A DNA stretch of 64,000 bases from an uncultured Tropicimonas sp. Lineage in GTDB: Bacteria; Pseudomonadota; Alphaproteobacteria; Rhodobacterales; Rhodobacteraceae. The stretch's first letter is position 1, and every line of letters begins with the position of its first letter. The notes beneath the pieces are model-generated. The model had not been told where the DNA came from. It searched no databases and worked only from the letters and a program-made list of their open reading frames with translations. Where the stretch lies: the NCBI GenBank assembly GCA_947495685.1, contig CANLZY010000001.1:183511-247510 (forward strand). Direction: 5' to 3'. Made by a program: the position numbers and the translations under genes. Positions 9,777 through 20,439 of this stretch are shown here, piece after piece.

Positions 9777-10460
9777 ATGGCGCTGGTGCGTTCTCTTTTT
9801 GTGTCGATTGGTCTGGGCTTTTTGCTCGCTGTTTCTGCTGCCGCCGAAGCGCATCTGTCTACGTCTACAGATCCAACCAGCGGGGCGTCAGCAGGGATCG
9901 AAGGTCTGATCGACATGGAGAACCGGGTGCTGGATTCGCTGAGCGATGCGCATATGGGCCGTCTGGACCCGCGCACCAGCGTTCGATCCAAACCGCGCCC
10001 GCACGATTTCAAGACGGTGAACTATTCCCGCAGCTGGCTCGATCAGCAGCCCAAGGTCAAAGGTGGCGACGAGTGGCAGTGTCTGTCCGAAGCGCTCTAC
10101 TTCGAGGCCCGCGGCGAGAGCGTCAAGGGGCAGTTCGCGGTGGCCGAGGTCATTCTGAACCGGGTCAAGAGCCCGCTTTACCCCAACAGCGTCTGCGGAG
10201 TGGTCCATCAGGGAACCGGCAAGAAGTACCAGTGTCAGTTCACGTATACGTGCGACGGCAAGGCCGAGAAAATCAACGAACCCAAGGCCTTTTCCCGCGT
10301 CGGCAAGATCGCCAGGGCGATGCTGGACGGCGCCCCCCGCGTCCTGACCGGCGGAGCCACGCATTACCACACGATGGCTGTCAATCCGTCCTGGTCGCGC
10401 AAATTCGCACGGACGGCCGCGATTGGTGTGCATCTGTTCTATCGCAACCCGCGGTCCTGA
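9777..10460 (+). CDS. Secreted cell-wall hydrolase, SleB family
   Basis: 227 residues with an N-terminal signal peptide (MALVRSLFVSIGLGFLLAV, cleavage near SAAAEA). The C-terminal Hydrolase_2 (SleB-like) domain spans about residues 95-225: CLSEALYFEARGE with the catalytic-type Glu, then AVAEVILNRVKSPLYP, SVCGVVHQG, CQFTYTCDG and GGATHYHT. Such enzymes cut peptidoglycan in the periplasm; in non-sporeformers they probably remodel the wall. The ATG at 9777 is preferred over the upstream in-frame ATG at 9660 because it starts exactly at the signal peptide and follows GGGTGGGA. It stands alone between the PPDK-like gene and folB. Confidence 0.88.
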   Translation: MALVRSLFVSIGLGFLLAVSAAAEAHLSTSTDPTSGASAGIEGLIDMENRVLDSLSDAHMGRLDPRTSVRSKPRPHDFKTVNYSRSWLDQQPKVKGGDEWQCLSEALYFEARGESVKGQFAVAEVILNRVKSPLYPNSVCGVVHQGTGKKYQCQFTYTCDGKAEKINEPKAFSRVGKIARAMLDGAPRVLTGGATHYHTMAVNPSWSRKFARTAAIGVHLFYRNPRS

Positions 10461-10574
10461 TTGTTCCGGCAGACTGCGTGTCGGCGCTTTCGGCCGTGCC
10501 AATCCTGTCGGCAATTGCCGTTTCCAGGTCGTTTCGGGCGTGGCATTTGCCCCCGGACATGGCATGACACGCTC

Positions 10575-11489
10575 ATGACCTCCGAGCTGACCCAGGCATT
10601 TGCCCATCCCGAAGACCGTGCTGCCGCCACGCAGGACGGCACCACCCCGCGCGACCGGATCTCCCTGCGGGACTACGTCCGCGAAGTCGAGATCGGGGCC
10701 TTTCAGGAAGAACGCGGGGTAATGCAGCGGCTTCGCTTCAATGTTGTCGTCGAGGTTGGCCATGCGGCGGCCCCGCTGGCCGACGATGTGGACCGTATCC
10801 TGTCCTATGACACGATCACCGAGGCGGTCGAGGCGTCGCTGTCGGAGGTGCGTTTGAGCCTGCTGGAGACGCTGGCTGAGATGATCGCCGACCGGTTGCT
10901 GGCCGAACCTCGTGCCCGCCGGGTGTTCATTCGGATCGAAAAACTCGACCGTGGCCCCTTTGCGCTTGGCGTCGAGATCGAACGGACGCGCGTCGGCACC
11001 TTGCCCAACGAGCCGGTCTCGGACGATTTTGCGCGCCCGGTGGTGGTTCTGCTGTCCAATGCCGCGCTTGTGGACGACCGTTTGCCGACGTGGCTGGATC
11101 AGTTGGAGGCCCTGGAAATGCCAGTCGTGCTGAGTGTCGAGCGGCCCGATACCGAGGCCCCCGTGGCCCGCGCCCCGATGCCTCAACGGCGCATCGACCT
11201 TTTGGCGCTGGAGCAGAATGCCTGGGTGCTGGCCGCCCGGGATCGGCGCTGCATTGTCGTGAACAGCCGGACGGAAATTGTGCACGCCATTCATCAGGGT
11301 CGGATTGTCGTCTGGGCCCCTTCGAAGATTGTTCTCGATGCGATTGACGGCCCCGAGGTTGGTCCCCGCGATCCGGCGGGATTGGCATCCTGGTTCGCCG
11401 GGACGTTGCATGCCGGGCGCATCCTTGGGTTGGGCGTCGATGTGCCGGGCGGGACCATGCTTTCGCTTGCCGACACCCTGCAGGTGTAG
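10575..11489 (+). CDS. folB: Dihydroneopterin aldolase with extra C-terminal amino-acid-kinase-like domain
   Basis: 304 residues, about 2.5 times a normal FolB. Residues about 30-135 are FolB: ISLRDYVREVEIGAFQEERG, the SYDTITEAVEA segment, LLETLAEMIADRLL with the pterin-binding Glu, and the catalytic-type Lys123 in RIEKLDRGPF. The remaining 170 residues (VVVLLSNAALVDDRLPTWLD, then ALEQNAWVLAARDRRCIVVN and DPAGLASWFAGTLHAGRIL) look like a degenerate amino-acid-kinase (Rossmann) domain; I infer this from pattern only. FolB converts dihydroneopterin to the hydroxymethylpterin used by the next enzymes of folate synthesis. folP follows by 33 bases. The ATG at 10575 gives the natural start; longer in-frame extensions upstream look random. 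Confidence 0.85.
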   Translation: MTSELTQAFAHPEDRAAATQDGTTPRDRISLRDYVREVEIGAFQEERGVMQRLRFNVVVEVGHAAAPLADDVDRILSYDTITEAVEASLSEVRLSLLETLAEMIADRLLAEPRARRVFIRIEKLDRGPFALGVEIERTRVGTLPNEPVSDDFARPVVVLLSNAALVDDRLPTWLDQLEALEMPVVLSVERPDTEAPVARAPMPQRRIDLLALEQNAWVLAARDRRCIVVNSRTEIVHAIHQGRIVVWAPSKIVLDAIDGPEVGPRDPAGLASWFAGTLHAGRILGLGVDVPGGTMLSLADTLQV

Positions 11490-11522
11490 GACACAGGCGC
11501 CGGACGCCAACGGCAGGGTGCA

Positions 11523-12542
11523 ATGACCTACTATTACAGACCGATCCCCCGATTTGACCCGGTGCCGTCGCGCCACAGGCTGGCCGGCGGCTGGACGGGG
11601 TTTGACAGGGTGGAATGCCTCAGCCGGACAGAGCCGCCAAGGATCGTCTCTGCCGATGACGTGCCACCGGATGTCATTGAACGGCTCGTCACGCCACGGC
11701 CGGCCCTGGCTGGGCTCGATATGTCCCGTCCTTGTCTGATGGGCATCCTGAACGTGACCCCGGACAGCTTTTCGGATGGTGGACGCCACGTTGGGCTGGA
11801 GCCTGCCGTTGCGCGGGCCCTTGCCATGGCACCCGACGTCGATGTCATCGACGTGGGCGGAGAATCGACCCGTCCGGGGGCGGTCGAGGTGGCCGTTGAC
11901 GCGGAAATCGAGCGAACTGCGCCGGTGATCGCGGCGCTGCGTGAGCGCGGCAACCGTACGCCGGTGTCGATCGATACGCGCAAGTCCGCCGTTGCGGCGG
12001 CGGCGCTCGATGCGGGGGCCGACATCGTCAACGATGTCTCCGGGTTGGACTTCGATCCGGAGCTTGCCGGATTGGTGGCAGATCGTCAGGTGCCGCTCTG
12101 CCTGATGCACTCGGTCAAGACGCCGGCGACGATGCAGAACAACCCGCGATATGACGATGTGTTGTTGGATGTCTACGATTGTCTCGATGCGCGCGTGACC
12201 GCCGCCGAGGCGGCGGGTATCCCGCGAAACCGCATCGTCGTGGACCCCGGGATCGGTTTTGGAAAGACGTTGGAGCATAATCTGGCGCTGTTGGCGCGGC
12301 TGTCCGTGTTTCATTCGCTGGGATGCGCGATCCTGCTCGGGGCGTCCCGCAAACGGTTCATCGGCACCCTTGGGCGCGCCGACGCGCCGGAGGCCCGAAG
12401 CCCTGGAAGCGTCGCCGTGGCCCTTGCAGCGGTGGCACAGGGGGTGCAGATACTGCGGGTACACGACACAGCCGACACAGCACAGGCCTTGCGGCTGTTC
12501 GTGGCGACAACACTCGGGGTAGCCCCGGAGGAGGCGAGATGA
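11523..12542 (+). CDS. folP: Dihydropteroate synthase
   Basis: 339 residues. It condenses hydroxymethyl-dihydropterin diphosphate with p-aminobenzoate in folate synthesis. Both signature motifs are present: [15 protein letters not shown] and [14 protein letters not shown]. Further family segments are [29 protein letters not shown] [30 protein letters not shown] and [11 protein letters not shown]. The first 70 residues ([20 protein letters not shown]) precede the TIM barrel and are an N-terminal extension seen in this lineage. It lies between folB and glmM, and its TGA overlaps the glmM ATG by four bases, indicating coupling. Confidence 0.96.
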   Translation: MTYYYRPIPRFDPVPSRHRLAGGWTGFDRVECLSRTEPPRIVSADDVPPDVIERLVTPRPALAGLDMSRPCLMGILNVTPDSFSDGGRHVGLEPAVARALAMAPDVDVIDVGGESTRPGAVEVAVDAEIERTAPVIAALRERGNRTPVSIDTRKSAVAAAALDAGADIVNDVSGLDFDPELAGLVADRQVPLCLMHSVKTPATMQNNPRYDDVLLDVYDCLDARVTAAEAAGIPRNRIVVDPGIGFGKTLEHNLALLARLSVFHSLGCAILLGASRKRFIGTLGRADAPEARSPGSVAVALAAVAQGVQILRVHDTADTAQALRLFVATTLGVAPEEAR

Positions 12543-13882
12543 GCAGAACCCTGTTTGGCACCGATGGCGTGCGCGGGCGCGCGAATACCTATCCGATGAC
12601 AGCCGAAATGGCGCTGAAACTGGGCGCTGCCGCCGGGCGGTATTTCCGGCAGGACGGCAAGAACGGACACCGTGTGGTGATCGGCAAGGATACGCGCCTG
12701 TCCGGCTACATGTTCGAGACCGCGCTGACCGCTGGCCTGACCTCCACCGGAATGAACGTGCTGCTGCTGGGACCCGTCCCCACACCGGCGGTGGGGTATC
12801 TGACCTCATCGATGCGGGCCGACGTGGGCATCATGATTTCGGCCAGCCACAACCCGCACCACGACAACGGCATCAAGTTCTTTGGTCCTGACGGGTTCAA
12901 GCTTTCGGACGAGGCCGAGACCGAGATAGAGGCGATGGTCCGGGACGGGGTGGAGTTGACGACGTCTGACAATATCGGTCGTGCGCGCCGTATCGACGAT
13001 GGCCGGTTCCGCTATGTCGAGCGGGCCAAGGCGAGCTTTCCCGATCATCTGCGCCTGACCGGGCTGAAAGTGGTGATCGACTGTGCCAACGGTGCGGCCT
13101 ATCGCACGGCCCCCGAGGTCCTGTGGGAGCTGGGCGCCGAACTGATACAGATCGGCGTGTCTCCCAATGGGTTGAATATCAACAAGGAATGTGGCTCGAC
13201 CCACGTGGCCACGGCGGCCGCAGCGGTCGTCGAGCACGGCGCGGATGTCGGGATCTGCCTGGATGGCGACGCCGACCGGGTGATGATCCTGGACGAAAAG
13301 GGCAATGTCGCGGACGGCGATCAGATCATGGCGCTGATGGCGGCTCGCTGGGCCGAACAGGGCCGGTTGAAGGGCGGCGCGCTGGTGGCGACCGTGATGT
13401 CCAACCTTGGGCTGGAGCGGTTCCTGGAGGGCCGGGACCTGACACTGGAGCGCACACCCGTCGGTGACCGCTACGTGGTGGAACGGATGCGTGCGGGCGG
13501 TTGGAACCTTGGCGGTGAGCAGTCCGGACATATCGTGATGACCGACTACGCGACCACCGGCGATGGTTTGGTGGCAGCGCTTCAGTTTCTGGCCGCCATG
13601 GCCGAAACCGGTCAACCGGCCTCGACCCTGTGCCGCAGCTTCGAGACGGTGCCGCAATTGCTGAAGAACGTCCGCTATCAGACCGGTGCGACGCCGCTGG
13701 ACACTGACGGCGTCAAGGCGTCGATCTCGGCGGCAGAGGCACGATTGCTTGGCAACGGGCGCCTTCTGATCCGCAAATCGGGTACCGAACCGTTGATCCG
13801 GGTGATGGCTGAAAGCGAGGACGCCGTGCTGCTGGAACAGGTGGTGGATTCCGTGGTGGAGGCCGTCGAAGCCGCGATCTGA
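12539..13882 (+). CDS. glmM: Phosphoglucosamine mutase
   Basis: 447 residues, the expected length. It converts glucosamine-6-phosphate to glucosamine-1-phosphate for UDP-GlcNAc, which feeds peptidoglycan and lipopolysaccharide. Seen: [17 protein letters not shown] at the N-terminus, the phosphoserine loop [18 protein letters not shown] with Ser103, the metal-binding loop [13 protein letters not shown], the sugar-binding GGEQSGHI, and the phosphate-binding [12 protein letters not shown] near the C-terminus. The start codon overlaps folP (ATGA). The folB-folP-glmM linkage is common in bacteria, so one transcript is likely. The convergent EamA gene ends 10 bases beyond the stop. Confidence 0.97.
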   Translation: MSRTLFGTDGVRGRANTYPMTAEMALKLGAAAGRYFRQDGKNGHRVVIGKDTRLSGYMFETALTAGLTSTGMNVLLLGPVPTPAVGYLTSSMRADVGIMISASHNPHHDNGIKFFGPDGFKLSDEAETEIEAMVRDGVELTTSDNIGRARRIDDGRFRYVERAKASFPDHLRLTGLKVVIDCANGAAYRTAPEVLWELGAELIQIGVSPNGLNINKECGSTHVATAAAAVVEHGADVGICLDGDADRVMILDEKGNVADGDQIMALMAARWAEQGRLKGGALVATVMSNLGLERFLEGRDLTLERTPVGDRYVVERMRAGGWNLGGEQSGHIVMTDYATTGDGLVAALQFLAAMAETGQPASTLCRSFETVPQLLKNVRYQTGATPLDTDGVKASISAAEARLLGNGRLLIRKSGTEPLIRVMAESEDAVLLEQVVDSVVEAVEAAI

Positions 13883-13892
13883 AATGCTGCCG

Positions 13893-14837
13893 TCAGGGCC
13901 GTTTCTTGCCCCTGCGGGCGAGCGCTGTCTGGATCGACCGGCTCTGGCTGATCGCGATCCCGGACAGGATCAGTGCCAGGGCGACATAGGTTTGCGGCGG
14001 TAGCTGTTCACCCAACAGGGTCGTGCCGAAGACCACCGCCCAGACCGGCACCATGTAGTTGGTCATGGTCATGAACAGAGAGCCGGCGGTTGTGATGACC
14101 CGCACCCGGATGACATTTGCAATCGCGGTTGGCAGCAGCGCAACGTAAAGCAATGCCAGAACCGGGCCCAGGTGCAGATCCTTTGGCAGGCCCTCCCGCC
14201 AGAGTGCAATGGGCAGCAACAACGCGGCGGCAACCACCAGCGTCACCGCAGCGAAGGCGACTGGGGGCATTTTGGGCGCGCGGCGTGTGGAGACCGAGCC
14301 GACCGCATAGCAGCAGGCCGCGCCGATGCAGGCCAGTCGGCCCCACAATGCCTTGTCCGATCCTTCGGCTGTCAGCGCCTCGGGTCCGATCAGGATGACG
14401 AGGCCGATGAAGCCGAGTGTCACGCCGGCAATCCGGCGCGGGCCAATGCCTTCTTCGGGCGAGAAGATGGCCACCAACGGCAACACCAACAGCGGCAACA
14501 TCCCCATCGTGATCCCGGCGAAGGCAGAAGGGACGTGCTGCAACCCCCAGGACAACAACACGAAGGGCAGGGCGAAGGACGCGATTCCGATCCAGACCGA
14601 AAACAGCCAGCCTTGGCGGCCTGCGACCTGGCTGATCTGACCCAGCCCCTGGCCCATGGCGGCGGCGATCAGCCAGAGCGCGGCGCCTCCGATCGCGGTG
14701 CGATAGGCGGCAAGGCTCAGCGGCCCGAACCCGTCCAGCGCAATCGACTGGGCCATGAAGGCGGCCCCCCAGATCATACCGAGAAAGATGATCAGACCCC
14801 AGTTCAGAAGGCCGGGGTTTTCTGGCGTCGGTGACAT
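13893..14837 (-). CDS. EamA/DMT-family permease
   Basis: 314 residues with ten predicted membrane segments arranged as two EamA repeats. The first opens with WGLIIFLGMIWGAAFMAQS and FGPLSLAAYRTAIGGAALW; the second contains GRLACIGAACCYAVGSVSTR and ends AVVFGTTLLGEQLPPQTYVA, the usual end of the repeat. These are inner-membrane drug/metabolite transporters, often amino acid or metabolite exporters; the substrate cannot be read from sequence. The protein ends in a basic tail (RRGKKRP), predicted cytoplasmic. It converges on glmM with only 10 bases between the stops. Confidence 0.88.
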   Translation of the reverse strand: MSPTPENPGLLNWGLIIFLGMIWGAAFMAQSIALDGFGPLSLAAYRTAIGGAALWLIAAAMGQGLGQISQVAGRQGWLFSVWIGIASFALPFVLLSWGLQHVPSAFAGITMGMLPLLVLPLVAIFSPEEGIGPRRIAGVTLGFIGLVILIGPEALTAEGSDKALWGRLACIGAACCYAVGSVSTRRAPKMPPVAFAAVTLVVAAALLLPIALWREGLPKDLHLGPVLALLYVALLPTAIANVIRVRVITTAGSLFMTMTNYMVPVWAVVFGTTLLGEQLPPQTYVALALILSGIAISQSRSIQTALARRGKKRP

Positions 14838-14882
14838 TGCGGGTCCGATCGGGGTAGGGCGAGCACGGGCGATGAACCTGCC

Positions 14883-16580
14883 CTATTTCGCTTCGGGTTT
14901 GAATTCCAGTTCGGTGGACATGGCAATCAGCACATCGACAAAGGCGTCCAGCGCGGCATCGGACATTTCCGGTCGCGGCATCGAGGTGCCGTGAATGAAC
15001 CCCTCGGGGTCGTGCAAGTAGGCGCGCAGGTTCTTGCGGGTCCAGCGACGGCCATCGGTGCGCAACGCCTCGGTATATCCCTGGAAATCGCTTTTTCCGA
15101 TCTGCCGCTCGAACACGTCGGCAAGACTGGGCGCATGTTCAGAGGCACCACGGTTGTACGAATGGCACTCCGAACAGACTTCGGCCTGCAGGCGAACCTC
15201 GGATTGCAAGCCGTTGGTTTGGGGCAGTTCGTCGATCTGGCGATTGATGAAATCGCGGCCCGGACCACCCGCGGCGGGGGTCAGGAACAGCACTTCGCGG
15301 GTGTCGGCCCACAGGACAAGCTCGCCCTGCGGCGTGTTCAACACATCGCGAATCCGACGCTTGACGTCGATGAATTCCGTGAACAGAACGCGGTCTTCCA
15401 CGTAGCGAACCCGGACAAGGCTCTGTGCGGCGAGCGTGCCAATCAGCAGATCGCCCTCCCAAGGGTCAAAGAACCCCTTGGAGACGGCGAGGCTGGAGGT
15501 CGCGATACTGGGCAGAAAGGCAATCTCGGGCCGCTGAAACCGGGGGTGACGGCCTAACTCCTCCGGCAGGGTCGGCTCCATCGGCAGGGCGGAATAGCTG
15601 GTGCCCAACGATACCAGTGGCCAGCCGTAATTGGCACCGGGGCGCGCCAGGTTCAGCTCGTCGCCGCCGCGCATCCCGTGTTCGACGATCCAGATCCGGC
15701 CCGCGTCGTCCCGCGCGATGCCCTGGGTGTTGCGATAGCCCAGCGAATGGATGGTCGCGCCGCCATCGGGCAGGTCGATACGGATCAACTTGCCGTATTC
15801 CGATTCCGGTTCCTGCGACAGCAGCCGATCCATCGGGCCATAGGTGCCGTCCCATCCATAGTCGCCGTTTGCCAGCAGGATGTAGCCATCCGGGTGATAG
15901 ACAAAACGCCCACCCCCCAGTTGCCCTTCGAGCGATCGCACGCCCGGTTTCAGCGGCAGGCAGGGCCGGGAGGAGAAGATCTCGCGCCAGGGGGCCTCTG
16001 CGGAGTCTAGGCCGGCGTCGATCTCCGCTCGGGTCACGTCCAGCGTGGCAATGGTCGCGTCGAAACAGGCCCGGTCGCCGTCGAAATGGGTGTAGGACAG
16101 GATCAGGCGGCCGCCGCTCTCGGTTTCTACAAATTCGATGTCGTTGTAGCGAAAGGTATAGAACGTGTGGTTGAAGGTCCGGCCCACGTCGGTTTCGGCA
16201 TAGGCCCTGTAAGCCTCATATCCGTTGTCCGGCACATTCAGACCCAGTTGGCGAACCTGTTTGTCCCGGTTCACGACAAAGAGCCGCCCATCGAAATCCA
16301 TCAGAAGGATGTCATCGCCCAAGGGCGTGATTGCTCCCCCACGACCATCCCGGTCCGAAGGCGGTATGGGCACCGAGGTGACGCCGAGCGCGGTGAAAAT
16401 CGTCCGGATCGGGCTCTCGTCCGTTTGTGTCGGAGGCTCGACGTGCAGCTTGGCGCGAAGCGATCCTGGCAGCAGCTTGTGGTGAAGCTCGGCCTTGTAG
16501 GCAAGGATGCCGGCGATCCCTCCGATCAAGGCGCCGACAACGAGCAAGGTGCTGATACCGGCGACTTTTCCTAAACGCAC
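14883..16580 (-). CDS. Membrane-anchored PQQ-dependent sugar dehydrogenase-type protein with C-terminal cytochrome c domain
   Basis: About 565 residues. A membrane anchor (about 7-30, STLLVVGALIGGIAGILAY) is followed by a six-bladed beta-propeller of the soluble glucose/sorbosone dehydrogenase type: GGAITPLGDDILLMDFDGRL, HSLGYRNTQGIARDD, WIVEHGMRGGDELNLARPG, ANYGWPLVSLGTSYS. The last roughly 95 residues hold a cytochrome c domain with heme motif CSECH and probable distal Met in GTSMPRPEMSD. The fusion suggests a periplasmic dehydrogenase that passes electrons to its own heme; the substrate is unknown. The GTG at 16580, with GGAGA six bases upstream, is my choice; a TTG at 16643 would add 21 residues. 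Confidence 0.83.
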   Translation of the reverse strand: MRLGKVAGISTLLVVGALIGGIAGILAYKAELHHKLLPGSLRAKLHVEPPTQTDESPIRTIFTALGVTSVPIPPSDRDGRGGAITPLGDDILLMDFDGRLFVVNRDKQVRQLGLNVPDNGYEAYRAYAETDVGRTFNHTFYTFRYNDIEFVETESGGRLILSYTHFDGDRACFDATIATLDVTRAEIDAGLDSAEAPWREIFSSRPCLPLKPGVRSLEGQLGGGRFVYHPDGYILLANGDYGWDGTYGPMDRLLSQEPESEYGKLIRIDLPDGGATIHSLGYRNTQGIARDDAGRIWIVEHGMRGGDELNLARPGANYGWPLVSLGTSYSALPMEPTLPEELGRHPRFQRPEIAFLPSIATSSLAVSKGFFDPWEGDLLIGTLAAQSLVRVRYVEDRVLFTEFIDVKRRIRDVLNTPQGELVLWADTREVLFLTPAAGGPGRDFINRQIDELPQTNGLQSEVRLQAEVCSECHSYNRGASEHAPSLADVFERQIGKSDFQGYTEALRTDGRRWTRKNLRAYLHDPEGFIHGTSMPRPEMSDAALDAFVDVLIAMSTELEFKPEAK

Positions 16581-16745
16581 ACGTTGTCTCCACTCCGGGT
16601 CGATCCGAGGCGTACCATGCAACCGGACGCGATCCGTATGCAAGCCACGGGTTTGGAAATGGTGCCCCTGTGTGCCCGGGGGGCCAGCCTGAGCGGGCTT
16701 CGCCCGGGCACCGGCTGATCAGACGTCAGGCTGCGCTGGTTCCAC

Positions 16746-18110
16746 TCAAGGGGTGGTCGTCGCACGACTTTCCGATCCAAAGAACCCACGCGGGATCAAC
16801 CCGTTTTCATAGGCGTCGCGCTCCAGGTCTTCGCGGAAATCCGGGTGCGCCAGCCCGATCAGTGCCTGCGCGCGCTCGGCAACGCATTTGCCCTTGAGGT
16901 TGGTGATCCCGTATTCCGTCACGACGTACATCATGTCGGTACGGGTGGTGGTCACGGTGTTGCCGGGGGTAAGGCTGAGCCCGATGCGACTGCGCCGCTC
17001 ACCGTGCCGCTCATAGGTCGAGGCGAGGCAGATGAAGGACTTTCCTCCCTTGGACGCATAGGCGCCGCGCACGAACTGTGCCTGCCCGCCGGTGCCGGTC
17101 AGGTGCCGATGGCCGTCGGTCTCCGAGGATGCCTGACCGGTCAGGTCGATCTGGGTCGTGTTGTTGATCGCGACGACGTTGTCATTGCGCATGATGTTTT
17201 CCGGCAGGTTTGTATAGTCCACCGGGTGGAACTCGATGTCCGGATTGCGGTCGATGGCGTCGTAAAGATACCTCGATCCGAGGGCAAATGTGCAGACCAG
17301 TTTGCCCGGGTTCAACTGTTTGCGCGCCCCGGTGATCAGGCCAGCGCGGTAAAGGTCGATGATCCCGTCGGTCAGCATCTCCGTATGAATGCCGAGGTCG
17401 CGCGCGGTGCTCTGCTGCAGCAGGCTGCAGACGGCATTCGGCATGCCGCCGATCCCGATCTGCAGGCAGGCGCCGTCGTCGATTTCGTTGATGATCAGCC
17501 GCGCCACGGCCTTGTCGACCTCTGTCGGCGGCGGGTTGGGCAATTCGGGTGCAGCCGCGTTGTCGCCGGCAATGACATAATCGACGTCGTCGCGGTGCAC
17601 CGAAGCGCCGGGCCCCATGACATGGGGCAGGCCGGTGGTCTCCTCGATGATCACCATGCGTGCGCGCTCGATCATCGCGCGGTGCCAGACGGTCGCGGCG
17701 CTGAGGTTGAAATTGCCGTCTGCGTCCATCGGGCGGGCCTTGAGGATGACGATGTCTACCGGGTCGATGAAGCGACGGTAGTAATCCGGGATCTCGCCCA
17801 GGTGCACGGGCAGATAGTTCGACCGTCCGGCATCATGTTTTTTTCGATCGTAGCCAGAGAAATGCAGGTTCACCCAATGGAAGGTGTCGCCCTCCGGATC
17901 CGCCTCCAGAACGGCACGGGGCCGCAGGGTCAGGCAGGCGCGGAACCGTACATTGTTCAGCTCGTTCTTGCGCTTGGCAAGGGCGGCGTCGAACACGTCT
18001 GGCTGGCTCAGCGTTGCGCCGTAGTCGAGCCACATCCCGGGTTGAACCAGCGCTGCCGCTTCGTCCGCCGTGATCCGCTTCGCGTGTTTCTGGACCTGTA
18101 CCTTTGCCAT
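16746..18110 (-). CDS. Acetyl-CoA hydrolase/transferase family CoA-transferase
   Basis: 454 residues. It has the two-domain layout of the Cat1/AbfT family, which moves CoA from acetyl-CoA or butyryl-CoA to acids such as 4-hydroxybutyrate, acetate or succinate. The N-terminal half has GMWLDYGATLSQPDVFDAAL. The catalytic-type glutamate lies in LGIHTEMLTDGIIDLY (Glu244, matching the AbfT Glu position). The C-terminal domain contains GTGGQAQFVRGAYASKGGKS and VVTEYGITNLKGKCVAERAQ. The acyl acceptor cannot be chosen from sequence. The ATG at 18110 follows a strong GGAGG. It stands alone between the PQQ enzyme and ilvC. Confidence 0.88.
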   Translation of the reverse strand: MAKVQVQKHAKRITADEAAALVQPGMWLDYGATLSQPDVFDAALAKRKNELNNVRFRACLTLRPRAVLEADPEGDTFHWVNLHFSGYDRKKHDAGRSNYLPVHLGEIPDYYRRFIDPVDIVILKARPMDADGNFNLSAATVWHRAMIERARMVIIEETTGLPHVMGPGASVHRDDVDYVIAGDNAAAPELPNPPPTEVDKAVARLIINEIDDGACLQIGIGGMPNAVCSLLQQSTARDLGIHTEMLTDGIIDLYRAGLITGARKQLNPGKLVCTFALGSRYLYDAIDRNPDIEFHPVDYTNLPENIMRNDNVVAINNTTQIDLTGQASSETDGHRHLTGTGGQAQFVRGAYASKGGKSFICLASTYERHGERRSRIGLSLTPGNTVTTTRTDMMYVVTEYGITNLKGKCVAERAQALIGLAHPDFREDLERDAYENGLIPRGFFGSESRATTTP

Positions 18111-18226
18111 CCGCGCCTCCTCTGCCGTTACGAGAGGTAGCAGGATCGCGGATCATCCGCACTTGAAACTTCGCGCCGCGGTTGAACGGGGCACTCCTGA
18201 CTACAGGGCGCCCCGCCCTTTGGAAG

Positions 18227-18254
18227 CTGGCCGCGATGATGCCATCGCGGCCAG
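18227..18254 (-). terminator. Hairpin after ilvC
   Basis: Perfect 12-bp inverted repeat (CTGGCCGCGATG / CATCGCGGCCAG) with a 4-base loop, 55 bases beyond the ilvC stop. The T-tract on the minus strand is poor, so efficiency is uncertain. Its core resembles two other hairpins in the window, at 30968 and 40459. Confidence 0.55.
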
Positions 18255-18308
18255 TTGTCTCAATTCACGTCGTCTGGCCAAGCGCCGGGAATGCCCGACC
18301 TGCCACGA

Positions 18309-19920
<1,612 letters not shown>

Positions 19921-19924
<4 letters not shown>

Positions 19925-20376
19925 TCGATCTGGACGAGTCCGACCGCGCGATCCTGCGCGCGCTTCGGTCCGACGCGACACTGGGCACGGGGGAGCTTGG
20001 ACGGCGTCTGGGGCTGTCGCAGCCAGCCACCTGGCGGCGGGTCAGGCGCCTGACGCAGGCCGGCGTGTTGTCAGGCCGTCGTCTTGTGCTGGACCGGGAG
20101 GCGCTTGGCTTTGGTGTGACCGTGTTTCTGGGGGTGAAGCTTGCCACCAAGGGCCGGGTCAGCCTCGACGAGTTCGAGCGTGCCGCTGCCGCCATCCCCG
20201 AGGTTCAGACCATCGAACACGTGCTGGGCTTGTATGATTACCGACTGCGGGTCGTGGCGCGTGACCTGCCGGATTTCGAACGTGTCCTGCGCCGTCGCAT
20301 CATGACGCTGCCCGGCGCCGGCAACGTGGAGGCGAACGTGCTGATGAGCGAGGAGCGCCTGCCCGGACCGCTGTGA
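19921..20376 (+). CDS. Lrp/AsnC family transcriptional regulator (second of a pair)
   Basis: 151 residues. Helix-turn-helix region: IDLDESDRAILRALRSDATL, GELGRRLGLSQPATWRRVRR and GVLSGRRLVLDREALG. RAM domain: IPEVQTIEHVLGLYDYRLRV. It overlaps the first regulator by four bases, so the two proteins are probably made together and may form mixed oligomers; the two are clearly related but well diverged. The recognition helix differs (SQPATWRRV versus TPAVCSRRL), so they need not read the same DNA. Confidence 0.9.
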
Positions 20377-20439
20377 TTGGGGCTCGGCTCCACACCGGAA
20401 GGTCCAGTTCGTTTCCTGGGCAAACAGGATGCGTGCACG

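Noticed and set aside
9888..12809. 973-codon minus-strand frame opposite folB, folP and glmM
   Set aside because: Antisense shadow; Arg/Pro/His-rich translation without recognisable domain.
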